A DNA stretch of 64,000 nt from Pseudomonas sp. NFACC02. GTDB taxonomy: Bacteria > Pseudomonadota > Gammaproteobacteria > Pseudomonadales > Pseudomonadaceae. Below, piece by piece: positions 33,143 through 42,461 of this stretch. Where the stretch lies: assembly GCF_900110765.1 (NCBI RefSeq), contig NZ_FOEO01000019.1:1-64000 (forward strand), given 5' to 3'. A model generated the notes under the pieces. The model made no database searches and was not told where the DNA came from. It worked only from the letters and a program-made list of their open reading frames with translations. Within the stretch, counting starts at the first letter, position 1. Each line of letters starts with the position of its first letter. Position numbers and translations under genes: made by a program.

Positions 33143-33868
33143 TTACAGGCGGAACTCGTGGCCGAGGTACACTTCTTTGACCAACTGGTTGGCCAGGATG
33201 GTTTCAGCGTCGCCTTCCGCGATCAGTTGCCCGTCGTTGACGATGTAGGCCGTTTCGCAGATGTCGAGGGTTTCGCGGACGTTGTGGTCCGTGATCAAAA
33301 CGCCGATACCCTTTGCCTTGAGATGGTAGATGATCTGCTTGATGTCGCCCACGGAGATCGGGTCGACGCCAGCGAAGGGTTCGTCGAGCAGGATGAACTT
33401 CGGCGCGGTGGCCAGTGCGCGGGCGATCTCCACACGACGACGCTCACCACCCGACAGGCTCATGCCGAGGTTGTCGCGGATGTGTGTGATATGGAATTCC
33501 TGCAGCAGGCTTTCCAGCTCCTTGCGGCGTCCGGCGCGGTCAAGTTCCTTGCGAGTCTCAAGTATCGCCATGATGTTGTCCGCTACCGACAGCTTGCGGA
33601 AGATCGAGGCTTCTTGAGGCAAATAGCCGATACCGGCGCGAGCGCGTCCGTGCATCGGTTGGTGGCTGACGTCAAGCTCGTCGATCAGCACGCGACCCTG
33701 ATCGGCCTGGACAAGGCCTACGATCATGTAGAAGCATGTGGTCTTGCCGGCGCCGTTAGGGCCCAGTAGACCGACGATCTGGCCGCTGTCGATGGACAGG
33801 CTGACGTCTCGCACGACCTGGCGGCTTTTGTAAGCCTTGGCCAGGTGTTGGGCTTTCAGCGTTGCCAT
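33143..33868 (-). CDS. lptB: LPS export ABC transporter ATPase LptB
   Basis: A 241-residue ATPase driving lipopolysaccharide extraction by LptFG. Walker A GPNGAGKTT, signature LSGGERRRVEIARALA, Walker B FILLDEPFAGVDPIS and the H-loop ITDHNVRET are present. It overlaps the lptA stop by one base (TAATG). LptF and LptG are not in this window, as usual. Confidence 0.96.
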   Translation of the reverse strand: MATLKAQHLAKAYKSRQVVRDVSLSIDSGQIVGLLGPNGAGKTTCFYMIVGLVQADQGRVLIDELDVSHQPMHGRARAGIGYLPQEASIFRKLSVADNIMAILETRKELDRAGRRKELESLLQEFHITHIRDNLGMSLSGGERRRVEIARALATAPKFILLDEPFAGVDPISVGDIKQIIYHLKAKGIGVLITDHNVRETLDICETAYIVNDGQLIAEGDAETILANQLVKEVYLGHEFRL

Positions 33869-34416
33869 TACTGGGCCTTCTGCTGGTCGGTTTTCTTTTT
33901 CGGCTGGATCACCATGTCAACGCGAGGGCGCGATTCGGTGACCTTGCTTCCAGTGGCTCGGCCGGCACTCGCCAGTTTACGGACGGTGTCGTAGACGATT
34001 TTCTCACCCTGAGTCACGTTGCTGTCCTTGTCGACCACCTTGGCCCTGTCGATCAGCACGATACGGTTCTGCGGTGCATGATACTGAATGGTGACACCCC
34101 ATCCCTGAACGGGCTTGGTATCACCGGCCGTCTGCAACTGCTCGAAGTAGGCCAGGTTGCCCACCGAGGTCACGACGTCGATATCGCCTGCGGCTGTGCG
34201 AGTCATGGTCACCTTGTTGCCGGTGACCTTCATCGAGCCTTGGGTAATGATCACGTTGCCGGTATAGGTGGCGATGCCTTGCTTGTCGTCCAACTGGGCA
34301 TCGTCGGCCTGAATGCGGATAGGCTGATCCTGATCGTTCGGCAGAGCCCAGGCGCTCACGCTTCCCAGTGCTGCGCCCAGACCGAGCAAAATAGGGAGGG
34401 TTTTAAGGAGCCTCAT
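33868..34416 (-). CDS. lptA: Lipopolysaccharide periplasmic bridge protein LptA
   Basis: A 182-residue periplasmic protein with a signal peptide of about 24 residues (cleaved near AWA/LPN). The beta-jellyroll OstA/LptA core includes IRIQADDAQLDDKQGIATY and YTGNVIITQGSM. It forms the bridge carrying LPS from the inner to the outer membrane. It overlaps the end of lptC and is followed by lptB. Confidence 0.94.
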   Translation of the reverse strand: MRLLKTLPILLGLGAALGSVSAWALPNDQDQPIRIQADDAQLDDKQGIATYTGNVIITQGSMKVTGNKVTMTRTAAGDIDVVTSVGNLAYFEQLQTAGDTKPVQGWGVTIQYHAPQNRIVLIDRAKVVDKDSNVTQGEKIVYDTVRKLASAGRATGSKVTESRPRVDMVIQPKKKTDQQKAQ

Positions 34417-34975
34417 ACTGTCCTCTTGCGTTCGATAGCAGGTGTATCCTGCTTTCTTTTAGATAGGCTTTCATACCCGTACCCGTGCTCACACCGTTAA
34501 AGCCGTCGATTCTAACGGGTTGCGCGGTTTCCGCATATTGCTTCTGGGGGAAGACAGTCATGCGAGTGCTGGTGATGACCGTGGTTCGGTTCTTTTCGTC
34601 GGTACGGTTGATGCGAACGTTGTCGATCAGCTCGACGTGATCCCCGCCCGGAGACACTTCGGCGCGCGTGCTCTGGACATGCCAGGGGAACTCCGAGCCA
34701 CGAAACATCTGCAGGACCGGCGTTGTCATGAGGGTCACGTCGGTGGCCTTCAGGTGCTCGACCTTGTCTGCGGTCATATCGTATTGCATCGAGCCATCGG
34801 GCAGGTACTGAATGCTGTGTGCGTTGGTCGCATAGTAGTCGATGGCGCTTTCGTCCACGGCGGGCTTGGGTTGGTCCATGAAGCTTTCAGGGCTGATGTT
34901 CCAATAGCCGGCCGCCGCCAGGAGCAACCCCAGCACACCGAAGATCAGAAAGGTACGAAATCGTTTGCTCAGCAT
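34403..34975 (-). CDS. lptC: LPS export protein LptC
   Basis: A 190-residue bitopic protein: one N-terminal membrane helix (FLIFGVLGLLLAAAGYWN) and a periplasmic LptC domain. The start ATG 34975 (MLSKRFRTF) is preferred because AGAAG lies about nine bases upstream; ATG 35002 would add nine residues and overlap kdsC. It docks LptA onto the LptBFG complex. It overlaps lptA by 14 bases. Confidence 0.92.
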   Translation of the reverse strand: MLSKRFRTFLIFGVLGLLLAAAGYWNISPESFMDQPKPAVDESAIDYYATNAHSIQYLPDGSMQYDMTADKVEHLKATDVTLMTTPVLQMFRGSEFPWHVQSTRAEVSPGGDHVELIDNVRINRTDEKNRTTVITSTRMTVFPQKQYAETAQPVRIDGFNGVSTGTGMKAYLKESRIHLLSNARGQYEAP

Positions 34976-34985
34976 AAATGCACTT

Positions 34986-35519
34986 CTATAAGTAGGCGGC
35001 ATGAGCCGCTTCGAGGTTGCCCTGAGCGCTCAGGATCAGCTCGCAGAATTCTCGCGCGGCACCTTCACCGCCTTTGGCCTGCGTGGTGCCGTGGGCATGT
35101 TGACGGACAAAGCCCGCTGCGTTGGCGACGGCCATTCCCAGACCCACTCGGCGTATGACCGGCAAATCGGGTAAATCATCCCCGAGGTAGGCAACCTGCT
35201 CATAGCTTAGATCGAGTTGCTGCAGCAGCTCGTCGAGTACGACCAGTTTATCTTCACGTCCCTGATACAGGTGTGCGATGCCCAGGTTTTTGGCGCGGCG
35301 CTCGACGACGGGGGTTTTACGACCGCTGATGATTGCCGTGACGACGCCGGAGTTGATCAGCATTTTGATGCCCTGGCCATCCAGCGTGTTAAATGTCTTG
35401 AACTCGCTGCCGTCTTCCAGGAAATACAGCCGACCATCGGTCAGTACACCGTCGACATCGAAGACGGCCAGTTTGATCTGTTTGCCGCGCTGCATCAGCG
35501 CGTTCATATCGCCGCTCAT
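34986..35519 (-). CDS. kdsC: 3-Deoxy-D-manno-octulosonate 8-phosphate phosphatase
   Basis: A 177-residue HAD-superfamily phosphatase removing phosphate from Kdo-8-P in LPS core synthesis. The catalytic aspartates are in LAVFDVDGVLTDG, with a later GDDLPDLPVIRRVGL motif. Its ATG follows the kdsD stop without a gap, indicating coupled translation. Confidence 0.95.
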   Translation of the reverse strand: MSGDMNALMQRGKQIKLAVFDVDGVLTDGRLYFLEDGSEFKTFNTLDGQGIKMLINSGVVTAIISGRKTPVVERRAKNLGIAHLYQGREDKLVVLDELLQQLDLSYEQVAYLGDDLPDLPVIRRVGLGMAVANAAGFVRQHAHGTTQAKGGEGAAREFCELILSAQGNLEAAHAAYL

Positions 35520-36494
35520 TTACATGACTCCCGCGCGCAGAAGGTCTTGAAGGTTGAACGCGCCGATGGGGCGATCGTTCTCATCGACCACGATCAATGC
35601 GCCGATCTTGTGGTCTTCCATGATTTTCAACGCCTCAGCGGCGAGCATCTCCGGGCGGACGGTTTTGCCGTGCACGGTCATGACCTCATCGATAACGGCC
35701 TGGCGCAGATCGACGTCGCGGTCCAGCGTGCGACGCAGGTCACCGTCAGTGAAGATACCGGCGAGGCGCCCGTCCGCTTCGGTAATGGCCGTCATGCCCA
35801 GGCCCTTGCGAGTCATTTCCATCAGCGAGTCTCTGAGCGGCGTGCCACGAGCCACCTGAGGCAGGTCGGCGCCCGTGTGCATCACGTGTTCGACCTTCAG
35901 CAGAAGACGACGGCCCAGCGCGCCACCTGGATGGGAGAACGCAAAGTCCTCGGCGGTAAAACCGCGCGCATCGAGCAGCGCAACGGCCAGTGCGTCCCCC
36001 ATGACCAGGGCTGCAGTCGTCGACGATGTGGGCGCAAGGTTCAGCGGGCAGGCTTCTTTTTCCACTCGGGCATTGAGTTTGACGTCTGCGGCTTTGGCCA
36101 GCGTGGACTCGGGGTTGCCGGTCAGGCTGATCAATTTGATGCCCAGGCGCTTGATCAGTGGCAGCAGGGTCACGATCTCGGAAGTGGTGCCCGAGTTGGA
36201 CAGCGCCAGAATGATGTCGGCGCTGGTGATCATGCCCATATCGCCATGGCTGGCTTCGGCTGGATGGACAAAGAAAGCAGGGGTGCCCGTACTGGCCAGC
36301 GTCGCCGCGATCTTTTTGCCGATGTGTCCTGATTTGCCCATGCCCACCACGACCACGCGGCCCTTGCTTGCCAGAATCATTTCGCAGGCACTGACGAAGT
36401 CTGCGTCGATATGCGCGAGCAGGCCTTCCACGGCTTCTATTTCAAGGCGGATGGTGCATTGAGCCGATTGAATCAGGTCGCGGGCGTTGGTCAT
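35520..36494 (-). CDS. kdsD: Arabinose-5-phosphate isomerase KdsD
   Basis: A 324-residue KpsF/GutQ-type isomerase converting ribulose 5-phosphate to arabinose 5-phosphate for Kdo. An N-terminal SIS domain (VVVGMGKSGHIGKKIAATL, FFVHPAEASHGD) is followed by two CBS domains (about 205-320; GRLAGIFTDGDLRR, PIGAFNLQDLLRAGVM). It is the first gene of the kdsD-kdsC-lptCAB run, divergent from mlaF. Confidence 0.95.
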   Translation of the reverse strand: MTNARDLIQSAQCTIRLEIEAVEGLLAHIDADFVSACEMILASKGRVVVVGMGKSGHIGKKIAATLASTGTPAFFVHPAEASHGDMGMITSADIILALSNSGTTSEIVTLLPLIKRLGIKLISLTGNPESTLAKAADVKLNARVEKEACPLNLAPTSSTTAALVMGDALAVALLDARGFTAEDFAFSHPGGALGRRLLLKVEHVMHTGADLPQVARGTPLRDSLMEMTRKGLGMTAITEADGRLAGIFTDGDLRRTLDRDVDLRQAVIDEVMTVHGKTVRPEMLAAEALKIMEDHKIGALIVVDENDRPIGAFNLQDLLRAGVM

Positions 36495-36822
36495 GTCAAA
36501 AATAAGGTCAGTCTGGTGAAAAGGCGGGGATTATAACGACAATGTTGAAAACCCTCACGCTTCATCGCAGCTGTTTGTTTATAGCGGTGTGCCGAGTGAC
36601 GGGGGCGTCCTTCAGGCGTTGCCCAAAACAGGCCACGGGCAATGCAGGAATTTTCCTTTCTTCGCTAAATATATCGCTCTGTTCACGACTTGCCGTGCGG
36701 GAGCTTTGGCGGCGTCGGAGAGCGGTGTTATAGTTCGCCGCTTGTTCGGCCCCTCCAGACAGTGTGTCGTTCCTCAAGGACGCGGCATCTGAGAGTGACA
36801 GGCTGCATCGCAAGGAGTTTAG
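36495..36822. other. kdsD-mlaF divergent intergenic region
   Basis: These 328 bases hold no convincing gene. Apart from the mlaF promoter at 36706-36734 I see no strong hairpin, operator or repeat. The region should also contain the kdsD promoter on the minus strand, which I could not define. Confidence 0.6.
36706..36734 (+). promoter_or_regulatory. Sigma-70 promoter of the mla operon
   Basis: TTGGCG and TATAGT are separated by 17 bases. The predicted start lies about 80 bases upstream of mlaF. Confidence 0.6.
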
Positions 36823-37632
36823 ATGAGTGCCGAAAACGCCTACGCGATCGAGTTGAAGGGTGTGTCCTTCAAACGCGGTACGCGCAGCATCTTCAATAAT
36901 GTCGACATCCGCATCCCTCGGGGCAAAGTCACCGGCATCATGGGGCCATCAGGCAGTGGCAAGACCACGTTGCTGCGCCTGATGGGGGCACAATTGCGCC
37001 CCAATGGGGGCGAGGTCTGGGTCAATGGCCAGAATCTGCCCGAGCTGTCGCGCAGTGATCTTTTCGATGCTCGCAAGCAGATGGGTGTCCTGTTTCAGAG
37101 CGGTGCGCTGTTTACCGACCTCGACGTTTTCGAAAACGTGGCGTTTCCGCTGCGGGTCCATACCAAACTGCCTGAAGACATGATCCGTGACATCGTCCTG
37201 CTCAAATTGCAGGCGGTGGGTTTGCGTGGCGCTGTCGAATTGATGCCGGATGAACTGTCCGGTGGCATGAAACGCCGTGTGGCGCTGGCGCGGGCGATTG
37301 CGCTGGATCCGCAGATCCTCATGTACGACGAACCCTTCGTGGGGCAAGACCCGATCGCGATGGGCGTTCTGGTGCGGCTGATCCGTTTGCTCAACGACGC
37401 GCTGGGTATCACCAGTGTTGTCGTTTCCCATGACCTGGCGGAAACCGCCAGCATCGCCGACTACCTCTATGTGGTGGGCGACGGTCAGGTGCTGGGGCAG
37501 GGAACACCGCAGGAATTGATGCAGTCGGATAATCCGCGCATTCGTCAGTTCATGACGGGGGATCCAGACGGCCCCGTGCCTTTTCACTATCCGGCACCGG
37601 ATTATCGCGAAGATCTTTTGGGGAAGCGCTGA
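36823..37632 (+). CDS. mlaF: Phospholipid ABC transporter ATPase MlaF
   Basis: A 269-residue ATPase of the Mla system, which moves phospholipids between the membranes and maintains outer-membrane asymmetry. Walker A GPSGSGKTT, signature LSGGMKRRVALARAIA and Walker B ILMYDEPFVGQDPI are present. The stop overlaps the mlaE start by one base. Also known as Ttg2A. Confidence 0.95.
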   Translation: MSAENAYAIELKGVSFKRGTRSIFNNVDIRIPRGKVTGIMGPSGSGKTTLLRLMGAQLRPNGGEVWVNGQNLPELSRSDLFDARKQMGVLFQSGALFTDLDVFENVAFPLRVHTKLPEDMIRDIVLLKLQAVGLRGAVELMPDELSGGMKRRVALARAIALDPQILMYDEPFVGQDPIAMGVLVRLIRLLNDALGITSVVVSHDLAETASIADYLYVVGDGQVLGQGTPQELMQSDNPRIRQFMTGDPDGPVPFHYPAPDYREDLLGKR

Positions 37633-38429
37633 TGCGCAGAAAGTCATTGATGGATCGTGTTCGCCTGATGGGGCGCTCCGCGATCGATACTGTTGCGGTA
37701 CTGGGGCGTTCGGGCATTTTTCTGGTTCATGCCTTGCTGGGGCGAGGCGGAATTGGCGGCGGGTTCCAGTTGTTGGTGCGTCAGCTTTATTCGGTGGGCG
37801 TCATGTCGCTGGCAATCATCGTCGTCTCCGGTGTGTTTATCGGGATGGTCCTGGCGCTTCAAGGATTCAGCATCCTTGCCAAGTACGGTTCTGAACAGGC
37901 GGTCGGGCAAATGGTTGCCCTCACGCTGTTGCGCGAGTTGGGGCCGGTGGTCACCGCTTTGCTGTTCGCAGGGCGTGCAGGTTCGGCCCTGACCGCGGAA
38001 ATCGGCAACATGAAATCCACCGAACAGTTGTCCAGTCTGGAAATGATTGGTGTCGATCCGCTGAAATATATCGTTGCTCCTCGCCTGTGGGCCGGGTTTA
38101 TCTCGCTACCGGTGCTGGCGATCATCTTCAGTGTTGTCGGTATCTGGGGTGGCTCGTGGGTGGCGGTCGACTGGCTTGGCGTCTATGAAGGTTCCTTCTG
38201 GGCCAACATGCAAAGCAGCGTGTCTTTTCCAAACGATGTCATCAACGGTGTGATCAAGAGCGTCGTCTTCGCTTTTGTGGTCACCTGGATTGCCGTGTTT
38301 CAAGGCTATGACTGCGAGCCCACTTCAGAAGGGATCAGTCGCGCCACGACCAAGACCGTGGTTTATGCCTCTTTGGCCGTATTGGGCCTGGACTTTATTT
38401 TGACCGCCTTGATGTTTGGAGACTTCTGA
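37632..38429 (+). CDS. mlaE: Phospholipid ABC transporter permease MlaE
   Basis: A 265-residue inner-membrane permease (Ttg2B). Several hydrophobic helices are visible, and the conserved elements GMVLALQGFSILAKYGSEQA and LLRELGPVVTALLFAGRAGS mark the MlaE family. It is coupled to mlaF and to mlaD by one-base overlaps. Confidence 0.95.
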   Translation: MRRKSLMDRVRLMGRSAIDTVAVLGRSGIFLVHALLGRGGIGGGFQLLVRQLYSVGVMSLAIIVVSGVFIGMVLALQGFSILAKYGSEQAVGQMVALTLLRELGPVVTALLFAGRAGSALTAEIGNMKSTEQLSSLEMIGVDPLKYIVAPRLWAGFISLPVLAIIFSVVGIWGGSWVAVDWLGVYEGSFWANMQSSVSFPNDVINGVIKSVVFAFVVTWIAVFQGYDCEPTSEGISRATTKTVVYASLAVLGLDFILTALMFGDF

Positions 38430-38896
38430 TGCAAAACCGCTCCCTCGAAACCGGTGTCGGCCTGTTCCTGCTGGCCGGGATCCTGGCTTTGCTCTTGCTC
38501 GCCCTGCGGGTCAGCGGTCTGAGCGCCAGCACCACGAACGACAGTTATAAACTTTATGCAAATTTCGACAATATCGCCGGTTTGACTGTCAGAGCGAAAG
38601 TGACCATGGCCGGTGTAACCATCGGCAAGGTCACTGCAATCGATCTGGACCACGATACCTTCATGGGCCGTGTGACCATGGAAGTGGACAAACGGGTGAA
38701 CAACCTGCCGTCCGACTCCACGGCTTCCATCCTGACCGCCGGCTTGCTGGGCGAGAAATACGTCGGTATCAGCGTCGGGGGCGATGACAAGTTGTTGAAG
38801 GATGGCAGCACGATCCATGACACCCAGTCGTCGCTGGTACTTGAGGACCTGATCGGTAAATTCCTGCTTAATTCCGTGGGTAAAGACGCCAAATGA
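38429..38896 (+). CDS. mlaD: MCE-domain phospholipid-binding protein MlaD
   Basis: A 155-residue protein with a single N-terminal helix (GLFLLAGILALLLLALRV) and an MCE domain (about 40-120; GLTVRAKVTMAGVTIGKVTA) that forms a hexameric periplasmic ring on MlaFE. Length is standard. Confidence 0.95.
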   Translation: MQNRSLETGVGLFLLAGILALLLLALRVSGLSASTTNDSYKLYANFDNIAGLTVRAKVTMAGVTIGKVTAIDLDHDTFMGRVTMEVDKRVNNLPSDSTASILTAGLLGEKYVGISVGGDDKLLKDGSTIHDTQSSLVLEDLIGKFLLNSVGKDAK

Positions 38897-38907
38897 GGAG
38901 TTTTTTC

Positions 38908-39564
38908 ATGATCTCGATTCTGCGCCGTGGCCTTCTGGTGCTGCTGGCTGCTCTGCCACTGTTCGCGAACGCGGCAGCGACGACGTCGTCCGCTCATGAC
39001 CTGGTGGACAGCACCACCAAGCAATTGCTGGCTGATCTGTCCGCCAACAAAGAAAGCTACAAGAACAATCCGCAGGCTTTCTACGATGCGCTCAATGGCA
39101 TCGTCGGTCCTGTCATCGATGCTGACGGTATCTCCAAGAGCATCATGACCGTCAAGTATTCGCGCAACGCCACGCCTGCCCAGATGCAGCGCTTCCAGGA
39201 AAACTTCAAGCGCAGCCTGATCCAGTTCTATGGCAACGCGCTGCTGGAATACAACAACCAGGGCATTACCGTTTCCCCGGCCAAGGAAGAAGGTGCCGAT
39301 CGCACCTCCGTCGACATGTCGGTCAAGGGTAACAACGGCGCCGTGTACCCGGTTTCCTACACTCTCGTGAAGATCAACAACGAGTGGAAGGTCCGTAACG
39401 TGATCATCAACGGTATCAACATTGGCAAGCTGTTCCGCGATCAGTTCGCTGACGCGATGCAGCGTAATGGCAACAACCTGGACAAGACCATCGATGGTTG
39501 GGCCGGTGAAGTGGCCAAAGCCAAGGACGCCACCGAAAACTCGCCTGACAAGGTCGTTAAATGA
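38908..39564 (+). CDS. mlaC: Periplasmic phospholipid shuttle MlaC
   Basis: About 218 residues. ATG 38908 is preferred because AGGAG lies seven bases upstream; ATG 38893, overlapping the mlaD stop, is the alternative. A signal peptide of about 22 residues ends near ANA/AAT. The mature chain is an MlaC/Ttg2D domain (TMTVKYSRNATPAQMQRF is the characteristic middle section in slightly different form here: IMTVKYSRNATPAQMQRF). It carries lipid between MlaA and MlaD. Confidence 0.93.
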   Translation: MISILRRGLLVLLAALPLFANAAATTSSAHDLVDSTTKQLLADLSANKESYKNNPQAFYDALNGIVGPVIDADGISKSIMTVKYSRNATPAQMQRFQENFKRSLIQFYGNALLEYNNQGITVSPAKEEGADRTSVDMSVKGNNGAVYPVSYTLVKINNEWKVRNVIINGINIGKLFRDQFADAMQRNGNNLDKTIDGWAGEVAKAKDATENSPDKVVK

Positions 39565-39866
39565 GTGAGGCGTGCATCACCGCAGTCGGCGGCGGCGAAC
39601 TGAAGCTGTTTGGCGTGCTGGATTACCGCACCGGGCCTGCGCTGCGCGAGCAGGGCGCCGACCTGATCAAGGCCAGTGATGCGCCCTCGCTGGTACTGGA
39701 CTGCTCGGCCGTCGAGAAGTCCAGCAGCGTGGGTCTGGCCCTGTTGCTGGGTTTCATGCGTGACGCCCAGGCGGCAGGCAAGTCGGTGAGCGTTCGCGCG
39801 CTGCCCGAAGACATGCGAGAAATTGCACAGGTATCCGGTCTGACGGACCTGTTCGAACAACATTGA
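39561..39866 (+). CDS. mlaB: STAS-domain protein MlaB
   Basis: A 101-residue cytoplasmic STAS protein that binds MlaF. LVLDCSAVEKSSSVGLALLL is the family's switch region. It overlaps the mlaC stop by four bases and ends the operon, followed by a terminator at 39882-39935. Confidence 0.92.
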   Translation: MSEACITAVGGGELKLFGVLDYRTGPALREQGADLIKASDAPSLVLDCSAVEKSSSVGLALLLGFMRDAQAAGKSVSVRALPEDMREIAQVSGLTDLFEQH

Positions 39867-39881
39867 TTGCCGTCCTCGATC

Positions 39882-39935
39882 AAGCCCCTCGTCCGGCTCC
39901 TACAAAGTAGGGTTCGCAACGAGAGGGCTTTTTTG
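39882..39935 (+). terminator. Probable terminator after mlaB
   Basis: AAGCCCCTCGT and ACGAGAGGGCTT pair around a 26-base loop with one bulge, followed by T6. The promoter of ibaG overlaps it. Confidence 0.65.
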
Positions 39936-39941
39936 TATGAT
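39913..39941 (+). promoter_or_regulatory. Candidate promoter of ibaG-murA
   Basis: TTCGCA and TATGAT are separated by 17 bases, giving a start about 35 bases before ibaG. The site overlaps the mlaB terminator. Confidence 0.45.
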
Positions 39942-39980
39942 GGCCGACCCGCGCGCGTAGGGCGCCGATTGAGGTTAAGC

Positions 39981-40220
39981 ATGCAGGCCGTAGAAGTTAA
40001 AAGCTTCCTTGAAGGTAAGCTGCCAGAAATCCAGGTCGAAGTTGAAGGCGAAGGCTGCAACTTCCAGCTGAACGTGATCAGCGACGAACTGGCTACACTA
40101 AGTCCGGTCAAGCGCCAGCAGCAGATCTACACGCATTTGAACCCATGGATCGCCGACGGCAGCATCCATGCGGTCACCATGAAATTTTTCAGCCGCGCTG
40201 CATGGGCCGAGCGCACCTGA
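39981..40220 (+). CDS. ibaG: BolA-family protein IbaG
   Basis: A 79-residue protein of the BolA family, related to YrbA/IbaG, which pairs with monothiol glutaredoxin in iron-sulfur handling. ATG 39981 has GAGG six bases upstream; the longer frame is not family-like. It lies 23 bases before murA, an arrangement shared with other gamma-proteobacteria. Motif VSDELA.LSPVKRQQQIY is the family core in form ISDELATLSPVKRQQQIY. Confidence 0.88.
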   Translation: MQAVEVKSFLEGKLPEIQVEVEGEGCNFQLNVISDELATLSPVKRQQQIYTHLNPWIADGSIHAVTMKFFSRAAWAERT

Positions 40221-40243
40221 GCCAAATTGGCGTCGAGATTCTA

Positions 40244-41509
40244 ATGGACAAACTGATTATTACTGGCGGCATTCGTCTTGATGGCGAAATCCGCATTTCC
40301 GGGGCGAAGAACTCCGCCCTGCCGATTCTCGCAGCCACGTTGCTGGCTGACGGTCCCGTGACCGTCGCCAATCTGCCGCACCTGCACGACATCACCACCA
40401 TGATCGAGCTGTTCGGTCGCATGGGTATCGAGCCGATCATCGACGAGAAGCTCAGCGTCGAAATCGACCCTCGCACCATCAAGACGCTGGTTGCGCCGTA
40501 CGAGCTGGTGAAAACCATGCGTGCGTCGATCCTGGTGCTGGGTCCGATGGTTGCCCGTTTCGGCGAGGCCGAAGTGGCGCTGCCTGGCGGTTGTGCCATT
40601 GGTTCGCGTCCGGTTGATCTGCACATTCGTGGCCTTGAGGCCATGGGCGCGGTCATCGACGTCGAAGGCGGCTACATCAAGGCCAAGGCGCCTGAAGGCG
40701 GCTTGCGCGGTGCGCATTTCTTCTTCGATACCGTCAGTGTGACCGGTACCGAGAACATCATGATGGCTGCCGCACTGGCCAACGGTCGCAGCGTCCTGCA
40801 GAACGCCGCGCGTGAGCCTGAAGTCGTCGACCTGGCGAATTTCCTTAACGCCATGGGTGCGAAAGTGTCCGGCGCCGGTACCGATACCATCACCATCGAT
40901 GGGGTCAAGCGTCTGCATTCGGCGACCTACAAGGTCATGCCTGATCGTATCGAAACCGGCACCTATCTGGTTGCCGCTGCGGCCACCGGCGGCCGTGTCA
41001 AGCTCAAGGACACGGATCCGACGATTCTGGAAGCTGTGCTGGAGAAGTTGCGTGAAGCCGGTGCGGAAATCACCACCGGTGACGACTGGATCGAGCTGAA
41101 CATGCACGGCAAGCGTCCGAAAGCGGTCAACGTGCGTACCGCGCCGTACCCGGCTTTCCCGACCGACATGCAGGCTCAATTCATTTCGCTGAATGCCATT
41201 GCCGAAGGCACTGGCGCAGTGATCGAAACCATCTTCGAAAACCGCTTCATGCACGTGTATGAAATGCACCGCATGGGCGCGCAGATCCAGGTCGAAGGCA
41301 ACACGGCGATCGTGACCGGCTGCGCGAAGCTCAAAGGCGCGCCTGTCATGGCGACCGACCTGCGCGCTTCGGCCAGTCTGGTGATTTCGGCGCTGATCGC
41401 AGAAGGCGACACGCTGATCGACCGTATCTACCACATCGACCGTGGTTACGAGTGCATCGAAGAAAAACTGCAGATGCTGGGCGCGAAGATCCGTCGCGTG
41501 CCGGGCTAG
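40244..41509 (+). CDS. murA: UDP-N-acetylglucosamine 1-carboxyvinyltransferase
   Basis: A 421-residue enzyme that transfers enolpyruvate from PEP to UDP-GlcNAc, the first committed peptidoglycan step. The start ATG 40244 gives the standard MDKLIITGGIRLDGEI. Lys22 is in GAKNSALPILAA and Cys117 in LPGGCAIGSRPVDLHI, the residue attacked by fosfomycin. The length is standard. Confidence 0.97.
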   Translation: MDKLIITGGIRLDGEIRISGAKNSALPILAATLLADGPVTVANLPHLHDITTMIELFGRMGIEPIIDEKLSVEIDPRTIKTLVAPYELVKTMRASILVLGPMVARFGEAEVALPGGCAIGSRPVDLHIRGLEAMGAVIDVEGGYIKAKAPEGGLRGAHFFFDTVSVTGTENIMMAAALANGRSVLQNAAREPEVVDLANFLNAMGAKVSGAGTDTITIDGVKRLHSATYKVMPDRIETGTYLVAAAATGGRVKLKDTDPTILEAVLEKLREAGAEITTGDDWIELNMHGKRPKAVNVRTAPYPAFPTDMQAQFISLNAIAEGTGAVIETIFENRFMHVYEMHRMGAQIQVEGNTAIVTGCAKLKGAPVMATDLRASASLVISALIAEGDTLIDRIYHIDRGYECIEEKLQMLGAKIRRVPG

Positions 41510-41681
41510 CAGTCCTTGGCGTTTCGCTGTCTGTGCCGCGTTGGCGCAGGCGGCGAAGCGGCTGATTGAAGGTATGACCTTTTGATTCTTTTCACTTTGA
41601 GTCCTGACGTATCGACTCAAAGGTTGCCGGGCGCCGATTGCGACCCGACACGCGCTTGCTGATTAAGGACTGACGTTTCCC

Positions 41682-42317
41682 ATGTTGACCATCGCACTGT
41701 CCAAGGGCCGAATCCTTGACGACACCTTGCCGCTTCTCGCTGCTGCGGGCATCGTGCCGACCGAGAATCCGGACAAGAGCCGCAAGCTGATCATTCCGAC
41801 GACGCAGGACGACGTTCGCCTGCTGATCGTCCGTGCGACCGATGTCCCGACGTATGTCGAGCATGGCGCGGCAGACCTTGGCGTTGCGGGCAAAGATGTT
41901 CTGATGGAATACGGCGGTCAGGGCTTGTACGAGCCGCTCGACCTGCAGATTGCCAAATGCAAGCTGATGACGGCGGGCGCCGTCGGTGCCGCCGAGCCTA
42001 AAGGCCGCCTGCGCGTGGCCACCAAGTTCGTCAACGTTGCCAAGCGTTATTACGCCGAGCAGGGTCGTCAGGTCGACATCATCAAGCTGTACGGCTCCAT
42101 GGAGCTCGCGCCGCTGGTGGGGCTGGCGGACAAGATCATCGATGTCGTCGACACCGGCAATACGCTGCGTGCCAACGGGCTCGAGCCACAGGAACTGATT
42201 GCTCACATCAGCTCGCGTCTGGTCGTTAACAAAGCCTCGATGAAGATGCAGCACGCACGCATCCAGTCGCTGATCGACACCTTGCGCACAGCTGTGGAGT
42301 CGCGACATCGCGGTTGA
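41682..42317 (+). CDS. hisG: ATP phosphoribosyltransferase, short form
   Basis: A 211-residue catalytic subunit joining ATP and PRPP in the first histidine step. ITIALSKGRILDDTLPLL-type start and the PRPP motif IIDVVDTGNTLRANGL are present. It lacks the about 80-residue C-terminal regulatory domain of the long form, so it needs HisZ, which is not in this window. hisD and hisC follow. Confidence 0.96.
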   Translation: MLTIALSKGRILDDTLPLLAAAGIVPTENPDKSRKLIIPTTQDDVRLLIVRATDVPTYVEHGAADLGVAGKDVLMEYGGQGLYEPLDLQIAKCKLMTAGAVGAAEPKGRLRVATKFVNVAKRYYAEQGRQVDIIKLYGSMELAPLVGLADKIIDVVDTGNTLRANGLEPQELIAHISSRLVVNKASMKMQHARIQSLIDTLRTAVESRHRG

Positions 42318-42461
42318 CTGTTTCGCGCGATATTGAACAATGTCGCGCTCAGCTATCCGTGTCATAGCCAAATTTCTCAGGTGCCTGCGCGGATGGCTTG
42401 GTAGCTTAGGCTCCCTGCTTTCCAGGCATCTGAGAAAACGCCAATCATTGAGGCCCACGCT

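Noticed and set aside
40241..41620. Minus-strand frame opposite murA
   Set aside because: Antisense shadow; composition of a reverse strand, no start signal.
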